Below the pieces are notes generated by a model that saw only the letters and a program-made list of their open reading frames with translations, had not been told where the DNA came from and searched no databases. Positions 11,305 to 22,975 of a stretch of DNA of 64,000 bases are shown here, piece after piece; within the stretch, counting starts at the first letter, position 1; every line of letters begins with the position of its first letter. Origin of the DNA: Chara braunii (Eukaryota; Streptophyta; Charophyceae; Charales; Characeae). Both the position numbers and the translations under genes were made by a program. The DNA is taken from contig BFEA01000265.1 in assembly GCA_003427395.1 (NCBI GenBank), forward strand, positions 480,761-544,760. Reading direction: 5' to 3'.

Positions 11305-11560
11305 TTCTACCAGCAATTGTTTTGCGTGATAGAAATGTACTCTCCATGGTAACACTTCCCTGAATGTTTCCGTACGTTACGGTGTGCCGGATACATTCAA
11401 AATGTTGGATAGCATCGGATGAATCTGGTCAACTGCAATTGTTTTGCGTGATAGAAATGTACTCTCCATGGTAACACTTTGCTAAATGTTTCTGTACGTT
11501 ATGGTGTGCCCGATACATTCAAAATGTTGGATAGCATCGGATGAATCTGGTCCAGATAGT
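11305..11560. repeat. 123-bp tandem repeat x2
   Basis: CAATTGTTTTGCGTGATAG starts at 11313 and again at 11436. The whole unit, through GATAGCATCGGATGAATCTG, is almost identical in both copies. Confidence 0.85.
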
Positions 11561-12178
11561 CCAGATAGGTTCATGCAGAATATTGCATAGTGGAGGGAGG
11601 CCCATTGCTGTCCAATGGACCCAGTATTGTTGGGAAGCCAATTGATCGTTGTCACATTACGTCTGAAGACTCTGAACCCAGAAGTCAAAACGAAGTCTCC
11701 AAATAAATGCAAGTCCACGTCATCGTTGATTGCACATGGTATCAGCAGCACCTATCATCAGCACCAGAAGTCAAAACAAAGTCCCCAAGAATGGAGAATG
11801 GATGGAGGAGAGAAGAGACGTAGAGGAAGAGGAGGAGGAGGAGGAGGAGGAGAAGTACATTAAAAAATCCACAATACATGCATGTTGCTCTGTCGATCCC
11901 TCTTCCTGTTCGGGCTTCTTCTCACCTATTCAGCAGTACATGCTCTCCTCCGACGACCAGTGACATAGTCACCATTCGGATCTCAGCAGTGCGCCCATCC
12001 TCCATCCACAGTCGACATCGAGCTATGTACGATGGTGCTATCCTTCCTCCCCTTCGTGGAGAAAGGCAGCAGATAAATCAAGTTCCTGGTAAGTCCACAT
12101 GATATTCCCCACAAGGCATTCGTCAGTCTCACAGCCGGGATCCTCCTCCTCCTCCTCGCCCGACCTTGTCGCTTACAA

Positions 12179-12410
12179 CCTACGGCCGTGGTTGACTTCA
12201 GGGAAGACTTTGACTTTGACTTTGACTTTGGGCCTGCATGTCCTCAACCAGGCTGGCACCTCCAGCAGGATCTGGCGCCAGCGTCTCCCAACACCAGCCT
12301 GGCGTCCAGCAACTTGGCTGCTAGCCAGAACAAGGCAGAATGTAATGCCTACACCCTACGGCCGTGGCTGACTTTAGGGAAGACTTTGACTTTGACTTTA
12401 GGTCAGACCT
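12179..12410. repeat. CTACGGCCGTGG/GACTTT module, two copies
   Basis: CTACGGCCGTGGYTGACTT followed by AGGGAAGAC and (TTTGAC)n hexamers occurs at 12179 and 12357. A third, shorter copy lies at 12880-12920. The three copies surround the inverted-repeat element at 12586. Confidence 0.75.
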
Positions 12411-12585
12411 TATTCTTAATATGGTGTTGACTGGCATTGACCACCTTCCTCTTGGACCGTGTGGGCGGCTAGATTTTCCCGAAGTCAACGGCCTGGATGC
12501 AATGCTGTCCTCTGGATGTACCGTGTCCCTGATGGATGCAATGAAGTACCCTGGAAACCTGCAGACAACCTTTAAGGCTTTAAGG

Positions 12586-12855
12586 ACCATTTCGTCACAA
12601 TGGACATCTTTTATTTTTTTAACGAAATTCAACCCGAGTATTTTGGTGGAAAAATCGTCAAAATTTGTTGTTCCTGAGGGTCCGGCGCTTGTAAAACGCT
12701 GGACCCCCTGGCTGTGCATGGACCTAGCTTGAGACCAGGGACATCCAGGCAGTGGCCGGCCCCTCAGGAACAGCAAATGTTTACGAGTTTTCGGCCAAAA
12801 AACTCGGGTTCAATTTCGTAAGAACAATAAAAGATGTCCATTCTGACGAAATGGT
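12586..12855. mobile_element. Element with ~97-bp terminal inverted repeats
   Basis: Left arm 12586-12682 starts ACCATTTCGTCACAATGGAC. The right arm 12759-12855, read in complement, starts ACCATTTCGTCAGAATGGAC, and the two stay aligned for about 97 bp to TTCCTGAGGG. The 76-bp centre is unique and no coding region is present. Arms this long suggest a Mutator-like non-autonomous element, but no clean 9-bp target duplication is visible (GCTTTAAGG/GCTTTGATG is only suggestive). Confidence 0.75.
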
Positions 12856-12994
12856 ACTGCTTTGATGTGCATCTGATCTACGGCCGTGGTTGACGTAAGG
12901 GAAGACGTGGACTTTGGGCCTGTATATCCTGCCCAGCGTCTGACTGTTGGAAAATTGACTCTTGATTTTCCATCAGCCAAGTGTACCACGTGGG

Positions 12995-13080
12995 CTTTTC
13001 ACTCAGGGCCTAGTAGTGGGTGCATCTTTTGACTCAGGGCCTAGTAATGGGTGCAGCTTTTGACTCAGGGCCTAGTCCCC
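12995..13080. repeat. ~31-bp tandem repeat x3
   Basis: TTGACTCAGGGCCTAGTARTG then GGTGCAKCTT, three direct units. Confidence 0.8.
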
Positions 13081-14332
13081 CTTGACCCTACGAACTTCTC
13101 CAGACCTCTAAGGGACTTAGGAGGCGACTTTGGACCCCTCTTTCTGGCCTTTGACCAAAACTCACCACCGCGCCCTTGACTCGTGTGGACTTTGAACTGA
13201 GTTTATTGCAGCTTTCCCTCCATGGTAGAACTTTGCCGATGGGTAAGTTAGAAAGAATGTGTTATGAAAAAAAGGAAAATAGAAAACCATATTTTTTCCC
13301 TGATTTGGTAAATGGCAGAGCCTGCGAATGGCTTGCCGTAGCCGCGCCCAGCTGCGCCCGGCCGAACCCAGCAGCTCCAGGCAGGTCTGGCTAGCCCATT
13401 TCCCACCTGGCCAGATGTTGCCAGGTGACGGGAGGAAGGCCCTGGGCCGAGTTGGGGGCAATTGTGGAGAAAGAAAAATGGGCCAGTTGTAGGTGGCAGT
13501 TTGTAAACAAGAAGGGAAATGGGGCAGTTGTAGGCGGGTCTAGACTTGGCACTGGTCACCCGCCAAAAAGAAATGCATGTATGCATGTGGGGGTGTACAC
13601 CCATGCATATATGTCTATTGGGCTATCGACCCCTACTTTTTGTGATTTGTGTTTTTCCGAGCAGACCACCATTTTGCTGGAGCTGTGAACTCAAAATTCT
13701 TTGAACTTCGTCTCATGACTTTTTTTCTCCCACTCGTATATGGCATGCACAATTGTCTTCAGACTTGTCATTCATGTACCTTGTTGTTCTTGAGTTTCAA
13801 TGGTTGGTCAAGGGTTCTATATTATCGGGGTCATCAATTGTATAGGTAGGAATGGTCAGGCTGAGTTTCGGTGGGTATGGTGTTGAAAACTTTGGAAAAG
13901 CAATTGCAGGTACCCGCGGGAACCAACGGGTGAGGGTAGTGAAAACAATGTCAGTTATTGGCCGCTGCGGGTAGGATTGTGCTTGAGGGTCTGGGTGGGT
14001 GCAGGTGGTGAAAAAAATGTTTGGGTCTAGACAGGTCCAGCTGCAATTCTTCTACAAGGTCTGGGCTCGGGCGGACCTGGGTTTGTACACTCAAAGTGGT
14101 CCCAGCTGCGGCGGTGCCAGGTTGTGAGGATTTTCAACCGCAGTTATGCCTGGCTGCGGCTGCCAATTATTACGGATGTTCAATATGGGTCGGATGCAGT
14201 TGGAGGAGACACCTTGTAATCTCTGGTAAATGGGTATTTTGAGCATGTCAGATCAAGTACGAAGCTGAGATTAATTGTGAATGCTCGAGGGTCAAGAGGT
14301 TGTTTCCCATAGGTTATAAAACGGCTTTAGAG

Positions 14333-14551
14333 CATACTTGCAAGAGGACGCCGTCCGGGCGGTTCCACACGTGCGCCGGACCGTCGGACCGGAACCGCGC
14401 GGCGCACGAATGTGTGCTCAACGACCAGTTACCCCCCACCCCAAAAAACAAACAAAAAAAAAACGGCCCTGTCCGGTCCGGGGGGAGGGTGCCGCACCCA
14501 GCAAAACGGACTGGACGGGACGCTCATCCGGTCAGTCCGCTTGCAAGTATG
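14333..14551. mobile_element. Family B MITE (hAT-like), 219 bp
   Basis: Termini CATACTTGCAAGAGGAC and (complement of right end) CATACTTGCAAGCGGAC are inverted repeats. Perfect 8-bp target duplications CTTTAGAG lie at 14325-14332 and 14552-14559. Subterminal DNA is GC-rich with CGCGGCGCACGAA. No coding capacity. The same termini bound the 2.5-kb element at 28578-31114. Eight-bp duplications point to hAT-type mobilisation (family knowledge), though hAT ends usually read CAG or TAG. Confidence 0.88.
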
Positions 14552-14590
14552 CTTTAGAGATATCTAAAGAGGATAACTGCTTCCAATTTA

Positions 14591-14682
14591 GACGTTCAGG
14601 ACGGGCCAAACGCCTGAACGTGAACGCCCGAACATTCAGCACCCCCTCTCGACGTGTTCGGTCGTTCGGACGAACGCAGACC

Positions 14683-14716
<34 letters not shown>

Positions 14717-15342
14717 AAGAAAAAAAAAATATATATGTTTTGCAGAAGAATAAACTAAACAACATTTACCTCAACGTTACAATTAAATTCTTTACCAAAT
14801 TTGAAATAAAATCAAATACTAGAAAGAAATAATAATAATAAAAATTACAAAAATTAAGAAGATAATTAAATTATTGAATGAGCGAACACGTTTTTTACAC
14901 CACCATCTTTGGTGATTTTTCTTCTTTTTTTTTGTTGTGACAAGTACCATGAAAATTAATATATATGTACATTACATAATAGAGAATCTACAATTAAAGT
15001 TTGATTTTTTTTTTTCCATGCCCTGAAATAAAGGAAAAACAAAAAGTGAAAAGAGAGAAAAAACAATTACTGAGTGGGCAAGCAAGTTTTGACACCACCG
15101 TCTTTGAGGATTTCTTTTTTTTTTTTTTGGCTTAACAGAATGGCTTCAAAATTAAGAGGGAGATACCTAACATCACAAAGAACTCATAAAAAACAAATTC
15201 TGAAAAAATAATAATATTTAGGTGTCAAAATATATTTTTGCGGGGTCCGAACTCTTTCAAGTTCGGGCCCCGTGCGGGGACCCGAATGCTCGAACGTTCA
15301 GGGGTCAGCTTAGGAGTCTCCGTACGTTCGTCCTGGCAACCC
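14591..15342. mobile_element. Family D element, copy 1 of tandem pair
   Basis: Arms rich in CGTTC/GAACG flank an AT-rich 600-bp middle. The middle has the shared core (AAATTCTTTACCAAATTTG) and two sites ACACCACCATCTTTGGTG and ACACCACCGTCTTTGAGG. Right end CGTTCGTCCTGGCAACC. The left end lies just beyond the family B MITE. Non-coding. Confidence 0.65.
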
Positions 15343-15362
15343 TGTGTATATATATATATATA

Positions 15363-16117
15363 GGGTAACCGGCGTTCGGGCCACCCGAACGCGAACGGCC
15401 GAACGTATGGGACCCCTTGGGGATGCGTTCGGCCGTTCGGGCCGAACACGGACCAAAAAAAAAAAAAAAAAAAAAAAAAAATCAAAAAAATCAAAAAAAT
15501 ATGAAAAAAAAGATATGTCATGAAGAAAATAAAACTAAACAAGATCTGTCTGAGTATAACATCCAAATTCCTTACCAAATTTGAAATAAAAGTAAAATAC
15601 GAAAAACAAATATTAATAATAAAAATAACAAAAAACGAAAAATAAATAAATTTAGTGAGTGCACGCACACGTTTTCGACACCGCCATCTTTCGCGATGTC
15701 TCTTTTTTTTTTGACATAGCTAAATGCCCTGAAAATTGACAAATGTGTACTTTACATAATGCAAGAACTACTAAAAAAGTTTTAAAAAATAATAAAATTG
15801 TTTAGACCCGGAACTAAAGTGAAAACAATAAGTAAAAAATGAAAAACAACGTGGGCGAGCACGTTTTGACACCGCCATCTTTGGAGATTTTTAATTCTTA
15901 TTTTGCTAAGCCAAATGACTTGAGAATGTAAAGCCATGTACCTAACTTCATAGAGAACTCACAAAAAAAAAAATCATAAAAACAAAATTATTTTTAGGCC
16001 CCGAAATAATTTTTGGCGGGGGCGAAACGCCATCGGGTTCGGACCCCGTACGGGACACTGAACGCCCGTACGTACAGAGGTCTGTTCGACGACCTCCGTA
16101 CGTACGGGCTGGTGACC
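15363..16117. mobile_element. Family D element, copy 2 of tandem pair
   Basis: Left GGGTAACCGGCGTTCGGGC, right GTACGGGCTGGTGACC, inverted termini. It aligns with copy 1 along its length in the same orientation. Flanked on both sides by (TA)n runs, so it probably inserted into a TA repeat. Two internal CACCGCCATCTTT.G sites are conserved in position. Non-coding. Confidence 0.7.

Positions 16118-16120
<3 letters not shown>

Positions 16121-16155
<35 letters not shown>
16121..16155. repeat. (TA)n microsatellite
   Basis: Pure TA run. A shorter one lies at 15345-15361 on the other side of the family D copy. Confidence 0.9.
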
Positions 16156-16157
<2 letters not shown>

Positions 16158-16393
16158 TCTTTATCTAACATCTAGTTTTATCATTTCCTTATTGTTTCGC
16201 TTGTAATTTGTTTACCTCCCCAAAAAATTAGAAACAAGTAAGCAGTTTTTGAAAAGGACGAACAATTTTATTGATGAGAAGAAAAATGTTAGTTTTAACA
16301 AATTGGATGTTGCAAGGAAATATGTCTGACTTCTCGTGAGCATATGAAATCTTCAGGCATAAAAAATTAACACCCACCGTATGTACTATGTAC

Positions 16394-16465
16394 CGACGGC
16401 CCTAGCTTGATTGGTACACCAACGAATCGGTGAAATACAATCCCAAATTCGATTCTAAATACAAT
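16394..16465 (+). repeat. Possible tRNA-derived SINE remnant
   Basis: CCCTAGCTTGATTGGTA resembles a Pol III A box and AAATTCGATTCTAAA a B box, about 50 bp apart. Stems cannot be drawn convincingly, so this is a weak call. Confidence 0.3.
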
Positions 16466-18845
16466 CAGATGACCATAATAAAATAATTCTGAATTACTTC
16501 ATCCCAGTCAGCTTAATGATGACATCTCAAGACATCGCCCTTCCAAGAAAAAAAGAAAAAAAGAAAAAAAGAAAAAACATGGTTGGCAGGACATAAAAAA
16601 TCTTACTTAAACATATGAAATATTTTGTAGAAGCACTAAAGAGTATTACCGCCAGGTAGTAACGTTCATCCACTCACTTTCTCTTATTTTACAACTTACT
16701 CGTCGAAAGAGGTAATAATTTAAGTCAATGTACTATTTTCAAAGCAACAAACACATATAAGTCTGATAGCGAATATCAGCTCAACCATCAACCAAGTATA
16801 CAAAAGGTGATCAAATTTCAATTTCATCTCCCCTAACACGAAATCATCAAGCTTCACAAAACCTCGAACACCGTCAAGTAGATACAATCTATTCAAGCCA
16901 AACTTACAAAACAATGTCCACCGACTGATCTTCCATTAACATCCCAAAATTGGCAGCAATCATCCATAACAAACGTTTCACTGTACATGTTACTGTATTG
17001 AAGGGTTGAAAACCTTTAAGAAGATGCTGTATTTCGTCTTCCCTTCCCTACCTAATCAAAGTTGAAACAGCCTAGTACTGGCTACAACAACGGTCTCAAC
17101 TCTCCGAACCTAAGAATCTGAGCGCACACCCTACACCATTGTACCATGTCGCATTTTAATGAATCGATGATAAAAAACTAGACGATGAAAAGCATCGGGT
17201 GAAGAAGATGGTCATCACCGATCAAACTCTGACTTTGCATTCTTGCTGCCGCTCAGTGAGTCTGCCAGAACGACTCTTCAACCTTGAGCAACTTGCCATA
17301 AAGTTGAGGTCTACCTTTCATAGATGCTGCATGCATAAGCTCCATTTCTAATAGCAGTTGTGCAACACACTGTGATGTGAGTTTAGATATAAATGTCTCG
17401 CCACATGCACCGAGTCAGACATTGCCTCACCATGTCGCATATGTCACACCTACATCCAACGCCCAGAACAACCTCCTCGCACAAATCCACACATTCGGTG
17501 AAGAAAGTGTATCAATACTTCAATAATCATAGGCCAACCTTATAGCTTTGATGCGAAATAGCTATAGGGTTGCTTAGTATTCTGCAACCATGCATCAACA
17601 TTACAGTTGTAAAATCGCTAAGCAACTTTGAGCGTGTTATGTTGCTTACTCATTCTACATCACAGAATCAATCCTGCCAACCATTTTAACTGTAAATCTT
17701 CAGTGTTGATTGATATCATAGTACAAAATGTAAATTGACTTTGTTTTTTGTTCGGATTCTTCATGTATAGTCTTTCAGCATCCCACACATACATATGTTG
17801 GTTTTCTGCAAAGGATCCATTGTATATTTTATTAAATCTCATTCAATCGCATTATTGCCACAATACATTCTCATAGTTATCGGTTTGCATGACAAAACTT
17901 TTTTATATGCAGAAAAACTTTTTCGTAGGGTCATTTGGACACACTCATATCAGAGAACTAGCCAACAAGAATAACTGGAAAGCGAACGGTATGCGACTCG
18001 GAGTTAGGATAATAGATGGGTGAAAGAATGATAAAATTCTTCTTCTATAAAATCAAGGCACGAGGAAGAAACTCAACCATCAGGCAATTTAGAGGAGAAG
18101 AAGGTCTGACAGGCAACCCAACAAAGATCTTGGCCATAGTTGAATTCTTCTACAAATAGTTTTACGCCTCCAAGACTGAGACTCCTACCACTAGAATAGT
18201 CCTCCAGTCTAGATAAAATTTCAAGAAATACCTAGATAAAACTATATCAGAGACCATGGAAGACAATTTAGATCGACCAATCATAAATGACGAAATAAAA
18301 AAGTTATGGATTCGCACACGAAAAACCGACCGCGTACCATCAAAGGTTATAGCCTTTAGGGGTTCCACCTGCTTTTAAAAATGGGAAAAAAAAAGGGAAA
18401 AAAAAAGTATTAGAGTGTTAGGAAGAAAGCAATGACCAGACACTTGCTGAACACGATATCAAGGGTTGGGAAATCAGCCTCTATTCTATGTGAGTCAATG
18501 CAGGCTTGTACTATTGCCTTTTTCATTTCGCAAGTATAAGGTATGAAATTATTGATCTTGAAGAAGCTTAATCATTTTTGTACACTTGGGTCAAAATATA
18601 AGGTAGTTTTCCTATGCCTGCAATGAGTATAGAGCCTCTGAGGAATTCTAATACGAGAAATAAGTTTATAGGCTTATAGATGAGTTGGTAATATATTGGG
18701 TTCTGTTTCTTTTTCTATACTTGAATCTATTTATCTTTGGGTGAAGTGTTCTAAGGGGTTCCACTATATTCCTTTCCAATATTAGCGTGTGCATTGCTTG
18801 GGCCTTCGTTTGCAATTGACTCTTCCTTTCTTCTTCGGAGCATGA
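16466..18845. other. No recognised feature
   Basis: About 2.4 kb without terminal repeats, RNA genes or recognisable protein motifs. Short minus-strand frames at 16720-16914 and 17660-17842 are interrupted by stops on both sides. An (AAAAAAAG)n stretch lies at 16548-16577. Confidence 0.4.
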
Positions 18846-18849
18846 CAGT

Positions 18850-19250
18850 TTATTTCTAGCCGGGTTAGGGTTGTATTCCAGTCCCCTACTAGGACTACGT
18901 GTTTTGATCGTTACACATTGTTGTTATGTTTTGTATGAAGCTTTGTCTTTGGAAAAAGTCGTTAAAGGGATAAACGTTTATCAGTTGGAATAAATTTTCC
19001 TTCACGTTGTTTTAATGTTCTTTATAACGCTCCGTTTTTCGAAGGATATTTCCTCAACATTGTTGTTATGTTCTATATGACGCTTTGTCTATCTCTAGTT
19101 GGGTCAAGGGTTGTATTCCAATTCCATACTAGGACTATGAGTTGTTGATCGTCACACATTATTGTTATGTTTTGTATGAAGCTTTGTCTTTGGGAAAAGT
19201 TGATCGGAGCATAACCATTTATCAGTTGGAAACGTTCTTCCTTCACGGTG
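18850..19250. repeat. Direct duplication, period ~235 bp
   Basis: GGGTTGTATTCCARTYCC..TACTAGGACTA followed by TTGTTATGTTTTGTATGAAG and TTTATCAGTTGGAA occurs twice in direct order. Confidence 0.8.
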
Positions 19251-19657
19251 AAATATGATTATATCCATCGGTCATATTCAGAGTTCATTCTATTGCGCTC
19301 TATTTCTACTGAGTTTATTGCCCTTGAGTTGTCGTGCCTAAGGATAGTTATTCCTATAGAACCAAATCTTGGGGCAAGGGTTAAAATTTTGCTCACACGT
19401 ATTTCAGTCCTAGAAGAATTTCGTTGATTATTCCATGAGGTGGGTTTCCTATAGACATATAATGTTTGGACGACTTTTTTAAAACCTTTTTAGGTAGTCA
19501 AGTTGTCTCACTTGTCTATGCTGGTCAAAATCATAGTTAGCTCATTGATATTTTATGACATCACTTAGAGTTTAGGCTCCTTAGGTTTCATGATTTAATG
19601 TTTGGGTCTGATCTCCACCTATGGAAGTAATTTCGGGAATAATAAAAATATATTTTT

Positions 19658-19937
19658 CTACTAGGCTACTTGCCGGCCCACGAGGATCACCTCGTTTTCC
19701 TCGGCGGATCGGACGTGCAAGGACCAGTGAAAGTCGTAGCCAAAAAAAAAAAAAAAAAAAACTCCAAAAACAAACTATGTTACGTAGAAAAATAAACTGA
19801 ACATCTTTTGCCTTAGTGTCATATCGAAATTCCTTACCAAATTAAAAAAATACAATTTAAAAATAATTCTTGTTTTTTATTTTTTTATTTGTGTTTGGCC
19901 CGACCGGCCAAATGGTCCCGGGCCACTCTGGTAGCCT
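19658..19937. mobile_element. Family A MITE with 8-bp duplication
   Basis: Perfect 8-bp duplications ATATTTTT at 19650-19657 and 19938-19945. The left end reads CTACTAGGCTACTTGCC (a 3-bp addition before the usual CTAGG). The right end is CCACTCTGGTAGCCT. Interior order as in the 3924 copy, including the core AAATTCCTTACCAAATT. Confidence 0.82.
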
Positions 19938-20193
19938 ATATTTTTAGTATACATATTCTTGAGTATACAAATATTGTATATATTCTACACTTGTATATAT
20001 ATTTATAATCTAATAAAAATAGATATATGTATACATGGTACATATTGTTCGTACAATTATCCTATTAATTGAAAACATCCTTTCAATATTTCACCTGCAA
20101 ATACAATCATTTTGGATCAAAATTTCACTGAAGAAACTTTGATGAATAAATATATAAATTAAAATAAAATTTTGAATTAAAATAAAAAATATA

Positions 20194-20433
20194 TATAAGC
20201 AAAATTTGATTGAAATTGATGGATTAGTTACATAATCACTTCTTAATGTTATGTTTTGTGTTTGTTTTGACAATGGTAGTGAAGTACTTACTCATATATC
20301 TGGTAAAATTCAAAAAATATATGTAATAATTTTACTACGAGATAAAGTGAAAGTGAAACCTAGTCCTTATGGTCTTACGAAAGAAAGAATAACATATCGT
20401 TTGCGTTCCAAAAATACAAACACATCAAATTAA
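20194..20433 (+). pseudogene. infA: Plastid infA (translation initiation factor IF-1) pseudogene
   Basis: In one frame the sequence reads KQNLIEIDGLVT, a stop, [17 protein letters not shown], then [20 protein letters not shown] and [10 protein letters not shown]. This follows the IF-1 family order: a NLIE.EG.VTESLPN.MF-type N-terminus, the HISGKIR..YIRIL.GDKV core of the OB fold, and a RI.YRLR C-terminus. IF-1 binds the 30S A site in bacterial-type translation, and in plants and green algae infA is a plastid gene. The normal Glu codon after VT is now TAA, the start codon is lost, and several core positions have changed, so this is a nuclear copy of plastid DNA (NUPT), not a working gene. Neighbouring plastid genes (rps8, rpl36) were not found. 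Family A MITEs flank it on the right. Confidence 0.85.
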
Positions 20434-20465
20434 ACATCATAAAAATATCAACATATATATTTTTT

Positions 20466-20723
20466 CTAGGCTACCAGCCGGGCCGCCCGGGCGCCGGGTT
20501 ACCAGCCCGTGCAAGGACAAGGGAAGGTCCCAGCAAAAAAAAGCAAAACCCAAAAAATATGAAACAATACTATATTATGTAGAAAAATAAACTAAACAAT
20601 TTTTGCCTCAGGCTCACATCAAAATTTTTTACCACATTTAAAATATAAAATAAAATTAAAAAATATATATATTTTTTTTATCTTTTTGGCCCGGCCGGGC
20701 AAGAGACCCCGACCACTCTGGTA
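20466..20723. mobile_element. Family A MITE, right end eroded
   Basis: Starts CTAGGCTACCAGCCGGGCC. The right arm CCGACCACTCTGGTA stops short of the expected GCCTAG. The left flank is T-rich and no exact target duplication can be assigned. Confidence 0.7.
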
Positions 20724-20874
20724 TTTTAAAATATTTTTTTCTCATAATCGAAAATAAAAAATGAAAGAAAATTTAGATAATAGTACTTCTGTAAATGTTA
20801 TATAATAATTAGTTAATAAAGTTAATAATTTCAATAAAATATATGATATGTTCTTTTTGTAATATAGTATAAAC

Positions 20875-21153
20875 CTAGGCTACCAGAGTGGCCCGGGGCC
20901 ACTTGCCCGGCAGGACGGAAAAAAAATCAAAAAATTAAAAAAAAAAAAAATTAACTTTATTTTTTATTTTAAATTTAGTAAAGAATTTCAATGTGAACCT
21001 GGGGCAAACGTTGTTCAGTTTATTTTTCTGCATACCATAGTTTTTTTTCGGATGTTTTTGATTTTTTGTTTTTGCTAGGACCTTCCTTGGTCCTTGCACG
21101 GTCGGGCCGTCCGGAAAAATAGGGTGACCCGGGCGACCCGGCAGGTAGCGTAG
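20875..21153. mobile_element. Family A MITE with perfect 8-bp duplication
   Basis: CTAGGCTACCAGAGTGGCCC to CGGCAGGTAGCGTAG, 279 bp, flanked by GTATAAAC at 20867-20874 and 21154-21161. Inverted relative to the 3924 and 20466 copies, so the core appears as AAATTTAGTAAAGAATTTC. One of the best-preserved family members. Confidence 0.88.
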
Positions 21154-21161
21154 GTATAAAC

Positions 21162-22002
21162 ATAGATATGTATTTCAACTTCAATATAAATACGCATTAT
21201 TATATTACTATCTCTTACCGATCATTTATATTATTATTCTATTATTTATATTGTATATGAGATATCACTGAATTGAATAATATATTTTTATTATTATTAT
21301 CATAAACGTAAAAAAAATCATTTAAAAATCTATTTGATTCGTTGGGATTTCACTCTACACCGCTGTTTGAAGATTATCTGACTTATCTCAATTACGTAGA
21401 TAAGATTTTCATGCTATAATACACAACCTACAAAATAAGTTCACACAATAAATTTATTGTTTAACGGTGCTTTTATGATTCATTCACTTTTATTGTCCTT
21501 GGAACTATAAGCCATTTTTTTTTAATTCTTTACTTAAGATTTGATTATTCAAACCATTTATACAATTATTTTTAGTGATTTGAATGAGAAATCGGGAGAA
21601 GCGATAAATATAAGGAAGAAAAACAGGGGGAGACGAAGGGTTCTCGAGTAGTTGCTTGTCACGATCTTTTGGATTGACTTACCTCTATACATGCATTCAT
21701 CGTTTACGGATGTTGTGGACTCTGATCATGTGCGACTTATGTGCAATTGTGTATTGGTATATAACCTGTGTGCAAAGATACGATCATGCATGTGTATACT
21801 TCTCACCCGTACCGAAATAGTTGTTAACCTACTAAGGGTCGACACTTCGTCTGGTGATTAAGCTACTTTGTGGAAGCACCCACGTGGAATGGATACTAAG
21901 GAGGAGACTCGAGGTAGCGATGAAAGCAAGGATGCAAGAAGCGGCAAGAACCGAAAATCCCCAACGGGGCGGTTGATATGACCGTCTCGACGTTAGGAAC
22001 CA
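21162..22002. other. No recognised feature
   Basis: AT-rich sequence to about 21600, then more balanced DNA that probably belongs to the 5' part of the Penelope-like element. No motif identified. Confidence 0.4.
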
Positions 22003-22975
22003 ATGAGAAGATCGGAATCGACAGATTTGAGATATCAGGCAGCTGGCTCAGATAGAGTGAAAGACTTGGTGACGTTGCTAGTGGCTAAAGAAGAAGTCAA
22101 GCAACAAAGGAAAAGGGAAAGGAAATCAAGAGTGTGTGCCCAGAAGGAGAGGATTGTGAAAAAAAAAAAAAAAAAAAAAAGGAGGAGGAACGCATAAGGG
22201 AACAAGAAGAAGACGATGAGCGTTTGGTGAGACTAGTGAACAGACAATTTAAGGAAATATACATCAAGAAGCAAGAGACGAAAGAGGAGGAATACTCTCC
22301 AGAAGTTCAACATAGCAAAAATCAACACATGAGAGCATTAAGAAGAGCACAAAAGGTCAGACATGCTCCTCGGACAACAAGGTATTCAAAATCAGCCAGT
22401 GGACGGGGCTACTTACCTTGGAAGAGATATGTAAACGAACAGTCACGACAAAAGAGGAAAGCTCGCCATCAATCCCAGCAACAATACCCCTGGAGCGTCG
22501 CCCGAGAAGGGGGAGGACACCACTAACCGCGAAGAAAATGAAGATGATACTCAAGCCTACTAACATGAAGAGTTTGAGAATCAAGAACGATTTTAATCTC
22601 AAAGGAACGATGGTAGGAGAAGGGGTCTGGGCCCGAGAGCAGTTCATATATGATACGACCAAATACCTGGAGGAGGTCGACTACCGGGAAATTCAGAAGA
22701 TGTGTCAGAGCATCGAGATAACGTATATCCGGAAGGGGCAAGCGGTAGCTGCACTAGCAGAGTACGGAGCAAAAACAACATATGGAATGGTGAATCAGCA
22801 AGTGTACACCAAATTTCAGAAAGGTAAGGAATCATCATACTTCTCGAATGTCTCGTCAGGTGGGAATGGTGACTCACAAGATTCCGAGGACCCGGAAGAA
22901 TCTAAACTGTCGGGGAAGGAAGGAGAAACTCACGTAAATGTACATATCGAGTTACCTGATGACCAGTTGCGATAA
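22003..22975 (+). pseudogene. Penelope-like element N-terminal region, charged ORF fragments
   Basis: Three overlapping plus-strand frames (22003-22197, 22134-22526, 22418-22975) together look like one broken protein. The first two are rich in Lys, Arg and Glu and would form coiled coil (KEEVKQQRKRERKSR; EEERIREQEEDDERL). The third is a 185-residue stretch with REIQKMCQSIEITYIRKG and an acidic C-terminal tail. The frame changes at an A-run of about 20 nt (22159-22178) and again near 22420, both likely slippage or decay. No known domain is recognisable here. I assign it to the element because it lies in the same orientation just upstream of the GIY-YIG segment, with YRIKPMLCLDG-like coding sequence between them. 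Confidence 0.5.

Noticed and set aside
16466-18845. Possible decayed transposase on the minus strand (short Cys/His-containing frames)
   Set aside because: Stops are frequent, the spacing of Cys and His does not match a known finger, and no catalytic motif was found.
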